The notes under the pieces: generated by a model | Told to the model about the DNA's origin: nothing | Databases searched by the model: none | The model's input: only the letters and a program-made list of their open reading frames with translations | Shown here: positions 1 to 5,327 of the stretch, piece by piece | Layout of the letters: the number at the start of each line of letters is the position of its first letter | Position numbering within the stretch: position 1 is the first letter of the stretch | Made by a program: the position numbers and the translations under genes | Source of the DNA: CAYJXJ01 sp964374095 | Lineage (GTDB): Bacteria > Elusimicrobiota > Elusimicrobia > UBA1565 > UBA9628 | Reading direction: 5' to 3' | Assembly: GCA_964374095.1 (NCBI GenBank) | Contig: CAYJXJ010000227.1 | Location: 1 to 6,659, forward strand | DNA length: 6,659 bases

Positions 1-1292
1 TGTTCTCCCTGGACGGGGGAGCTGAGCAGGTATTCTCGGCTCCATTCACGCTGGCCGCGGGCGCGCGCACCCTGAGCTTCCGCAGCCGGGACAAGGCCGG
101 CAACCTGGAGGCCGCCAAAACCGCGTCCATCGCCGTGGCCGGCGGCGCCGCCGTGCCCGTGAGGATGAAGGTAAAGCCCAGGACCATCAATCTGGGCAGC
201 TTCGGCCGCTTCGTGACCGTGACCCTGACGGTGGCCGACGGATCCGGGGCTAGGTTCGACCCGTCCACGATCCGGATCACGGAGGTCGCGGGCCGCAGGC
301 TCAACCCGGCGCTCTCCCCCATCGCGCTCAAGCCCGGGGAGCGCGAGGACGACCGGGAGGACGGGGATGAAGATGAGGATGGGGATGGGGAGAAGGACGA
401 CGGGGATGATGCGGACCGCGGCAATGGGCGCCGCGAGCCGGACCGGGTAAAGCTCAAGTTCGACCGGCAGGCGCTGATCCGCTTGCTGGAAGCGGGCGCG
501 GAAGTTCTTATCGTAGCCGAGGGCGGATTCCAGGACGGGCGCGTGTTCCGGGCCGAAGCCGCGGTCCGGGTCAAGGGCCAGCGCCGGCCGCCGCGGGTGA
601 CCTTGGAGCTCAAGCCGGAGACCCTAAACCTCCGAAGTCAGGGCGAATCCGTCATGGCCTCCATCGAGGTGGCGGGGGCGGAGAGCGCGGCCAATATCGC
701 CACCTTCACGGTGCGGGTGTCCCAGGTGGACGGCAGGAACATTAGCCCGCCCATATTCCCCCAGGGCCCCATCACGCTTGCGGATGAAGACAAGAATGGG
801 GCCCTGGAATTGAGGATGAAATTCCCCAGAGAACAGGTCGCTGCCGTATTGCCCGGGGACCGCGAGGTGAGGATCACTGTCGCCGGCGCCTCCAGAAGCG
901 GCGCGGTATTCTCCGCCGAAGACACGATCCGCACCATCGGCGGACCGGCCAGGACCGCGACTTCCCGGATCGAGGAAGCCCTGGGGCTGGTGAGCGTCCA
1001 CGTCTTCCCCAACCCGGCGCGGCGGGAAAACCCCACCATTCGAGTCCGGGTCGGCCTGGCGGACTCCGTCGAGCTCAAGATCACCAGCATGCTTGGGACT
1101 CCGGTCCACACCGCCGGTTCTGGTCCCCCACGGCTTGTCGACAACGGCGACGGCTCGGGGCCGCAATGGACCTACGACTACGTCTGGGACGTTTCGGGGG
1201 TGCGCACCGGAGTCTACCTGTACCAAATTGCCGCACGTCGAGGCGGGTACCCCGAGGTCCGGGCGGCGGGACGGGTCGCCGTCATTCGGTGA
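1..1292 (+). CDS. Exported multi-module Ig-like protein with FlgD/T9SS-type C-terminal domain (5'-truncated)
   Basis: The frame is open from base 3 to the TGA at 1290-1292, giving 429 visible codons; the true start lies upstream of the window. A GTG at 135 is only an internal codon. Residues 1-42 read as the end of an OmpL47/Ig-like domain (DGGAEQVFSAPFTLAAG, then FRSRDKAGNLE). Residues about 53-191 and 198-312 are two homologous beta-rich modules: both begin with a KP-x-T-(I/L)-NL signature (KPRTINL, KPETLNL) and end with a V-F-(R/S)-A-E-(A/D) strand. The first carries a 34-residue acidic loop. Residues 327-429 form a FlgD Ig-like/Por-secretion-like C-terminal domain: VFPNPAR at 334-340, then VELKITSMLGTPVHTA and WDVSGVRTGVYLYQI at 395-409. 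Such domains are known to direct proteins to the cell surface or act as structural caps. No cysteine is present. The protein is probably extracellular or surface-anchored with a structural or adhesive role; no enzyme motif is visible. The downstream gene has its own promoter, so this is likely a separate transcript. Confidence 0.88.
   Translation, partial: FSLDGGAEQVFSAPFTLAAGARTLSFRSRDKAGNLEAAKTASIAVAGGAAVPVRMKVKPRTINLGSFGRFVTVTLTVADGSGARFDPSTIRITEVAGRRLNPALSPIALKPGEREDDREDGDEDEDGDGEKDDGDDADRGNGRREPDRVKLKFDRQALIRLLEAGAEVLIVAEGGFQDGRVFRAEAAVRVKGQRRPPRVTLELKPETLNLRSQGESVMASIEVAGAESAANIATFTVRVSQVDGRNISPPIFPQGPITLADEDKNGALELRMKFPREQVAAVLPGDREVRITVAGASRSGAVFSAEDTIRTIGGPARTATSRIEEALGLVSVHVFPNPARRENPTIRVRVGLADSVELKITSMLGTPVHTAGSGPPRLVDNGDGSGPQWTYDYVWDVSGVRTGVYLYQIAARRGGYPEVRAAGRVAVIR
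339..440 (+). repeat. Asp/Glu-rich low-complexity insertion in module 1 of the first gene
   Basis: Residues about 113-146 of the truncated protein are almost entirely D, E, G, R, K and N. The DNA is a purine-rich tract built of GGGGATG, GATGAGGATG and GACGACGGGG units. It sits at the loop where the second, homologous module has only the short acidic turn ADEDKNG, so it looks like an expanded loop of a beta-sandwich. An acidic calcium-binding or flexible linker role is possible but not shown. The near-repetitive DNA could vary in length by slippage. Confidence 0.7.
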
Positions 1293-1322
1293 CGGGTTTC
1301 CGCATCGTCAGCGGGAGATTTC

Positions 1323-1342
1323 TTCCTAACGCTTTCCTAACG
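1323..1342 (+). repeat. 9-bp direct repeat, 11-bp period, upstream of the promoter
   Basis: TTCCTAACG occurs at 1323-1331 and again at 1334-1342, one helical turn apart, with two bases between copies. The second copy also forms a small inverted repeat (TTTCC at 1333-1337, GGAAA at 1342-1346). The pair ends 47 bp before the -35 hexamer at 1390. Period-11 direct repeats are the usual target of PhoB/OmpR-family regulators, so an activator or regulator site is plausible. This is an inference from spacing only. Confidence 0.35.
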
Positions 1343-1389
1343 GAAATTGCCTCGACGTCCCGATGCAGTTTGTGCCTGCGGTCTGGACC

Positions 1390-1418
1390 TTGACTAAAAC
1401 GAGGGGGGGGGGTACACT
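1390..1418 (+). promoter_or_regulatory. Sigma70-type promoter with G10 tract in the spacer
   Basis: TTGACT at 1390-1395 (5 of 6 to TTGACA) and TACACT at 1413-1418 (4 of 6 to TATAAT) are separated by exactly 17 bp, the optimal spacing. Transcription would begin near 1425. Bases 1403-1412 are ten consecutive G residues directly abutting the -10 hexamer. It is the only good promoter seen in the 271-bp gap and probably drives the three-gene operon starting at 1564, giving a leader of roughly 140 nt. The spacer homopolymer could change length by slippage and so alter promoter strength. Confidence 0.6.
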
Positions 1419-1424
1419 AGCTCA

Positions 1425-1563
1425 GAGGCGGCATTAGATGGCAGGTGTTGGAATCCAGGAGGCAGGTTTTTTCACGCGTAAAGTAGCCGCATACCGGACG
1501 CGGTAGCGTCCGGTACTGGGCCGCATATGGAAACCTGTTGCGGCCCGGTAAGGCAGTCATCAT
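1425..1563 (+). promoter_or_regulatory. Structured 5' leader of the operon with two adjacent stem-loops
   Basis: Stem-loop A has a perfect 10-bp stem: TACCGGACGC (1492-1501) and GCGTCCGGTA (1506-1515), loop GGTA. Two bases later stem-loop B has an 8-bp stem: GGGCCGCA (1518-1525) and TGCGGCCC (1539-1546), with a 13-nt loop containing GGAAACC. Stem B ends just before the AAGG ribosome site at 1550-1553. CCGGTA occurs both in the 3' arm of A (1510-1515) and at 1545-1550, touching the ribosome site, so TACCGG at 1492-1497 could pair with either. The upstream part holds a 7-bp direct repeat GGCAGGT (1440-1446, 1461-1467) and a T6 run (1467-1472). I tried c-di-GMP-I, fluoride, tetrahydrofolate and cobalamin riboswitch consensus sequences from memory and none fit. 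There is no T-tract after either stem, so these are not intrinsic terminators. Function is unknown. Confidence 0.5.
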
Positions 1564-1566
1564 TTG
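1550..1566 (+). promoter_or_regulatory. Ribosome binding site and TTG start of the dockerin/Ig-like protein
   Basis: AAGG at 1550-1553 lies 10 nt before a TTG at 1564-1566. An in-frame TAA at 1549-1551 rules out any start further upstream, and no in-frame ATG or GTG precedes the signal peptide hydrophobic core. TTG is therefore the likely initiation codon. A modest ribosome site, a weak start codon and an adjacent stem-loop together suggest low or controlled translation. Confidence 0.55.
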
Positions 1567-3930
1567 CGCAAGCCGAGACCGCATGAGCCGGGAGTCCTCC
1601 CCATCGAGAGGCCGCTGAGAGCGCGGTCCGGTTTCGTCGCTTCCTTGCTTCTTGCGGCCGCTCTGAGCCCCCTCCAGGCCCTGGTCGGCGACGTCAACCT
1701 CGATGACGAAGTTACCAAGGCCGACTCCGACCTGATCGCCAACTTCATCGTCGGTAACGTCTCCTCCCTACCGAGCCCGGACAACGCGGACGTCAACCGG
1801 GACGGAAAGGTGGACGTTGCCGACGGGCTTATCATCCTCCAGTTCGTCCGCGGCCTGCGGGAGAACCTGGGCGGCCCGCCCCTGCAAGTCACGGCGGTCA
1901 ACCCGAGCGACGGCCAGCGGGGCGTTCCAGCGACGGCCCTGATCAACGTCTATTTCTCAAACCCCATCGCGACGGGCACCGCGAAAGGGGAGTCCGTCAG
2001 GCTGACGGACATCGCCTCCGGGCTGCCCGTACCATTGGACCTGGCTTTCTCCCAGGGAAATCTGGTGGCCACGCTCAAGCCGCGCGCGGCCCTGGAAAGC
2101 TCCCGGGACTACGAAGTGCAGGTCTCCACCGGCCTGCGCGACAAGACGGGAAGCCGGCTCGCCGCGCTCTTCCGGAGCCGCTTCACCACGGCCGGGACCG
2201 GCAGCCTTGAGAAGGTCGCGGGGGACAACCAGACCGCCCTCATTTCGAGTCTCCTTCCAATTCCGCTCGCGGTGCGCGCGCGCGGACCTTCTTTGGAGCC
2301 GCTGGCCGGCGTCCCGCTCACCTTCAAGGTGGAGATGGGCGACGGCAAGCTCTACCCCAGCGGGCTCAGGAGCCAGGAACTCGTCACCGACTCGGAGGGG
2401 CTCGCGGCGGTTCCCTGGTCCTTCGGCGGCCAAGTGGCGACCCAGACGGTGGTGGTGTCGGGAGCCGGGTTGTCCAACACCATCACGTTTTCCGGCTTTT
2501 CACGGCCGAGGAACGCCGTGCTGCTTCGGGTCGTTTCGGGCTCGAACCAGAACTCCAGCCCCGGCGACACGCTTGCGCTTCCGCTCATCGTAAAGTCCAT
2601 GGACGAAGGGGGCAACGCGGTCGAAGGGACCAGCGTCACCTTCAGCCTATCCCAGGGCCAGGGCAACTTCCTCGGCCAGCCCCAGGCAATGCGGGTGACG
2701 GACAGCTCGGGAATGGCGGAATCTTCCTTCGCTATTGGCTTAACGACCGGATTCGTCCAGGTGCAGGCGAGCTTCGATGGGATGCAAGGTCGGGCCCCGA
2801 TCTTCAGCATCCGATCGCTGGAGGGCCGGCCGGCTACGCCGACCGCTATTGTCGGCACGGTGATCAACGAGCGCAACGAGCTTTTGCCGGGGATACGGGT
2901 CTACATCACGACTCCCGTCTACATGCGGGTCCTGACGGATCAAAACGGGTCCTTCCGCCTGGAGCCTGTCCTGCCCATCGCGCAGACCTTGACCGTGGAC
3001 GGGTTTCGCAGCGGGCTGGTCAACGGCAAGGCGTATCCGCGCGTTTCCTACCCCATCACGGCCATAGAAGGCCGGGATAACTCGATCGGGATGCCGGCCA
3101 TCCTGCCCGCCCTGGATCCGGAGTCCTTCGTCGACGTTTCCGAAACCCAGGGTGGGACGCTAACCTTGAGGTCGAACCCGCTCTGGAAGCTGGTGCTCCA
3201 GCCCGGTCAGGCGAAGTTCGCGGACGGGACCAGGACCGGGAGGCTCCAGGTTCAGTTCGTGCCGCCCGACAAGATACCGATGCCCGTGTCCGAGGGCAAG
3301 ATCAGCCGGTTCTTCGACACGGTGCAGCCGCCGAACGCCATCTTCGATCCGCCCGCCTACGTGACGTTTCCCAACGTGGACAACCTGCCGCCCGGGACAA
3401 TCACGGACATCTTCACGCTGGACTACGTGAGCGGGGCGTTCCTCAAGACCGGGCGGGGCCGGGTGACCGAGGACGGTACAGTGGTCGAGAGCCTGCCCGG
3501 GGAGGGGCTCACGCAAGGGGGGTGGCATTTGGCGGCGCCGCCGGTTCCCGAACCACAGACTCTCATGTGCGGGCAGGCTCCCACCGGGTGCCAATTCAGC
3601 TTTGCGGGTGAATCTGGCACGGCAGCGTCTCCGTGGTGCATTAGGACTCCGATATCGGCCTCGGTCGCTGCGGCCCCGCCTCCCCAGGCGCCACCCCTTC
3701 CCCCTAAGGGACCAAGAGGACGCTGTCGTACGGGCGGCGGGAACGGTCCTGGCGATGGATCTGGAGACGACGGTTTTGATGATCCAGATAACCCTTTCTT
3801 CCGTTGCAATAAGATTGCTGATGAGCCCGCACCTGATGGAGGACGCCGGTGCCTCTATAAGTGCAAGATCTTTGACTTTGAATGGACATTTGAATGGAAA
3901 TCGCCCCCCGGCTTTGGTTGCCTGTTCTGA
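1564..3930 (+). CDS. Secreted dockerin-like/Ig-like multidomain protein with Cys-rich C-terminal tip
   Basis: This is a 788-residue protein read from TTG. Residues 1-39 are a signal peptide: basic n-region, hydrophobic core FVASLLLAAALSPL, probable cut after Q38-A39. Residues 42-98 are a dockerin type I-like pair of calcium loops, with D43, N45, D47, D54 and D76, N78, D80, D84, D87 in the expected spacing. Residues 106-210 are a Big_5 (SbsA Ig-like) domain (VTAVNPSDGQRGVP, then YEVQVSTGLRDKTG). Residues 213-310 and 316-417 are two Big_1/invasin-like Ig domains (LEKVAGDNQT, AGVPLTFKV, TDSEGLAAVPWSF). Residues 426-510 are carboxypeptidase-regulatory-like (IVGTVINERNELLPGIRV, TDQNGSFRLEPV). Residues 518-658 are a beta domain (LPPGTITDIFTLDYVSGAF, EDGTVVESLPGEG, GGWHLAAPP) that I recall preceding repeats in Rhs/YD-type proteins; no such repeats follow here. 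Residues 700-745 are a Pro- then Gly/Asp-rich linker. All eight cysteines (669, 676, 692, 721, 748, 763, 767, 786) lie in the last 120 residues, with a CLYKC motif near the end. No enzyme active site was recognised; it is probably an extracellular stalk with a disulfide-rich tip. GC falls to about 46% over the last 40 codons. Confidence 0.88.
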   Translation: MRKPRPHEPGVLPIERPLRARSGFVASLLLAAALSPLQALVGDVNLDDEVTKADSDLIANFIVGNVSSLPSPDNADVNRDGKVDVADGLIILQFVRGLRENLGGPPLQVTAVNPSDGQRGVPATALINVYFSNPIATGTAKGESVRLTDIASGLPVPLDLAFSQGNLVATLKPRAALESSRDYEVQVSTGLRDKTGSRLAALFRSRFTTAGTGSLEKVAGDNQTALISSLLPIPLAVRARGPSLEPLAGVPLTFKVEMGDGKLYPSGLRSQELVTDSEGLAAVPWSFGGQVATQTVVVSGAGLSNTITFSGFSRPRNAVLLRVVSGSNQNSSPGDTLALPLIVKSMDEGGNAVEGTSVTFSLSQGQGNFLGQPQAMRVTDSSGMAESSFAIGLTTGFVQVQASFDGMQGRAPIFSIRSLEGRPATPTAIVGTVINERNELLPGIRVYITTPVYMRVLTDQNGSFRLEPVLPIAQTLTVDGFRSGLVNGKAYPRVSYPITAIEGRDNSIGMPAILPALDPESFVDVSETQGGTLTLRSNPLWKLVLQPGQAKFADGTRTGRLQVQFVPPDKIPMPVSEGKISRFFDTVQPPNAIFDPPAYVTFPNVDNLPPGTITDIFTLDYVSGAFLKTGRGRVTEDGTVVESLPGEGLTQGGWHLAAPPVPEPQTLMCGQAPTGCQFSFAGESGTAASPWCIRTPISASVAAAPPPQAPPLPPKGPRGRCRTGGGNGPGDGSGDDGFDDPDNPFFRCNKIADEPAPDGGRRCLYKCKIFDFEWTFEWKSPPGFGCLF

Positions 3931-3932
3931 TG
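3928..3932 (+). promoter_or_regulatory. TGATG stop-start overlap coupling genes 2 and 3
   Basis: The TGA stop of the dockerin/Ig-like gene (3928-3930) shares its final A with an in-frame ATG (3930-3932) of the next gene. There is no convincing Shine-Dalgarno sequence in the 20 nt before it, which favours termination-reinitiation. This decides the start of the next gene over the ATG at 3894, which would need a 37-nt overlap. Confidence 0.6.
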
Positions 3933-5327
3933 GAGAAGATACTCTCGGTCGTTGTGCCTGACTCGGCGCGCCCTCGACCAAGCATTTTTTCAGTGCCCTA
4001 CATCGCGCGCATGGCAGACGCGGAGACACTCGTTGTAATTAGGCAGGTGGATGAAGATGCCATAGCTATCGATCTTCGCGATAACAGCGTGCGGGAGATT
4101 TTCCGTTTCCACGCAGACGCCTCAAATCCTCACAGAACGATCGGCGAGCTGCGTCTGGCGACCGTAGATGAAAAACATATCGCGGTTTTCGAACCCGCTG
4201 GTCGGACCTTGACAATACGAACCCTCGATGGCAACAAGATTCGTGGAATCGAGATTCCATTTGAATTGGAGGACTTCCTCCCACTCGGCACGGATGGATT
4301 TGTCGCCCTGGGCGAGTACCGGGGCGATCTGCTGCATATTCTCGATTCCAGCGGCAATATTCTGCGATCCAGCTTTCCAACCATCGAGAGGATATACAAC
4401 GACGGGAGCCTCAAGGCGACCTATGGGAGGCTTTGCGCTGGAGACGGAGAAAGCCTCTATGTACTGTGCGAACACGGCGCAGGGATAATAGATCATCGGG
4501 ACTTACCCTCGCTCGGCCTGAGGACTCGGTTCGTGGCAAACCCAAGAAGAAAGCCGATGATGCAGCGGACCTCCTTTACTTTCTCTGGTTATGCCCAGGG
4601 GATTCCCATTCCCAAGGCCCATGGTTCTTGCCCATTGCCCGATCTGCCTATTCTGGACTTGAGTTTCCCGACTTTTCTTCCCCCGCTGGTTAGGTCAATT
4701 GCCAACGCTTCGAATGGCCGTGTCGCGGTGTTGGATGGAAGCGGCAAGTTCATGATGCTTTTGGATTCTTCTCTACGTCCGCAGAATTTTTTCGCGTTGC
4801 CAACGTTATTCACCGATCCAGTCCCGTACCGTCCCATGGTGTTCGCTGTCATGCAGGCAAGGGCCTCGTGGATCGCGTGCGACTTCCAAGGCGGAATCTG
4901 GCGGCTGGAAGAGTCCGATCTGCGACGCACAACAGGGCAGGCCTTCGTCGGCGAATTGCAGGACTTCCAAACTGGCCATCCGTTCTTCCCGTTCGGGACA
5001 GTCCCAATGATCCCCTCGCGGGATTTGGAGCATCACGCGGATTTTTGGCGTTCGGTTGGTTGCGGGAGCTACGAATTCTCCCTCAAGTTGGATTCCGAGG
5101 GGCGGGTGTTAGCCGGGAAGCTGGCGAAGCCCCCGATATTTGGAGCGGCAAATTCACCCCCGACGGCGGAGAGAATCCTGGATCACTTGCGCACGTTGAG
5201 GTACACGCCGCGAATGGCGCGGGGGAAGTGGGTGGAAACCGACCTGTGTGTCACGGTGATGATAGATCCCTTCTCGACCAGACTGATGTCTGAGGCCGGT
5301 TCGATCATGACGACGGTATGCATATGA
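3930..5327 (+). CDS. Beta-propeller-like protein with TonB C-terminal-like domain
   Basis: This protein is 465 residues from the ATG at 3930; an ATG at 3894 would add 12 residues. No clear signal peptide or membrane segment is visible, and seven cysteines are present, unlike the Cys-free neighbours. Residues about 20-330 read as beta-propeller strands in repeated units: TLVVIRQVDEDAIAIDL, KHIAVFEPAGRTLTIRTLDG, GDLLHILDSSGNILRSSFP, ESLYVLCEHGAGIIDHR, GRVAVLDGSGKFMMLLDSS and ASWIACDFQGGIWRLEESD. These match the look of 6-bladed/NHL-type propellers, where ligand-binding or sensing roles are common. Residues about 380-446 resemble the TonB C-terminal fold: FSLKLDSEGRV (compare VKFDVTPDGRV in E. 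coli TonB), then LRTLRYTPR (compare MRRWRYEPG), then a final VTVMI strand. A 20-residue tail follows. The gene overlaps both neighbours and shares their lower GC (about 57% in a hand-counted line), suggesting a joint function or common acquisition. Exact function is unknown. It could bind or neutralise the tip of the upstream protein, or be a periplasmic partner. Confidence 0.82.
   Translation: MEKILSVVVPDSARPRPSIFSVPYIARMADAETLVVIRQVDEDAIAIDLRDNSVREIFRFHADASNPHRTIGELRLATVDEKHIAVFEPAGRTLTIRTLDGNKIRGIEIPFELEDFLPLGTDGFVALGEYRGDLLHILDSSGNILRSSFPTIERIYNDGSLKATYGRLCAGDGESLYVLCEHGAGIIDHRDLPSLGLRTRFVANPRRKPMMQRTSFTFSGYAQGIPIPKAHGSCPLPDLPILDLSFPTFLPPLVRSIANASNGRVAVLDGSGKFMMLLDSSLRPQNFFALPTLFTDPVPYRPMVFAVMQARASWIACDFQGGIWRLEESDLRRTTGQAFVGELQDFQTGHPFFPFGTVPMIPSRDLEHHADFWRSVGCGSYEFSLKLDSEGRVLAGKLAKPPIFGAANSPPTAERILDHLRTLRYTPRMARGKWVETDLCVTVMIDPFSTRLMSEAGSIMTTVCI
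5324..5327 (+). promoter_or_regulatory. ATGA start-stop overlap coupling genes 3 and 4
   Basis: ATG at 5324-5326 overlaps the TGA stop at 5325-5327. An in-frame ATG two codons earlier (5318-5320) is an alternative start. No good Shine-Dalgarno sequence sits at normal distance, so translational coupling to the upstream gene is likely. Confidence 0.6.

Noticed and set aside
624..1226. 200- and 168-codon minus-strand open frames opposite the first gene
   Set aside because: Both are antisense to a protein with clear homologous modules and a sorting domain, have no start context, and show no recognisable motif.
135..1292. Treating the GTG at 135 as the start of the first gene
   Set aside because: The frame is open to the left edge and residues before it form a coherent OmpL47/Ig-like sequence, so the gene begins outside the window.
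1290..1314. Terminator hairpin just after the first gene (TGACG/CGTCA or CCGC/GCGG)
   Set aside because: The stems are only 4-5 bp, mutually exclusive, with long loops and no T tract, so they are not distinguishable from chance in GC-rich DNA.
1467..1546. Intrinsic terminator, using the T6 run at 1467-1472 or the two GC-rich stems
   Set aside because: No stable hairpin precedes the T6 run, and neither strong stem is followed by a T tract.
1473..1570. c-di-GMP-I (GEMM) riboswitch
   Set aside because: CACGCGTAAAG and the GGAAACC loop looked suggestive, but the conserved GACGCAAAGC core and the paired tetraloop-receptor arrangement are absent.
3894..3929. ATG at 3894 as the start of the propeller/TonB-like gene
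   Set aside because: It needs a 37-nt overlap with gene 2 and has no ribosome site. The ATG at 3930 forms a standard TGATG coupling junction. The longer form cannot be fully excluded.
3602..3961. 119-codon plus-strand frame overlapping the end of gene 2
   Set aside because: It is out of frame with both real genes and shows no motif; the overlap is explained by the two supported genes.
3160..4029. 289-codon open frame on the minus strand across the gene 2/gene 3 junction
   Set aside because: Its translation is Arg/Pro/Gly-rich low-complexity sequence with no domain pattern, and it lies opposite well-supported coding sequence. It is a by-product of GC-rich DNA.
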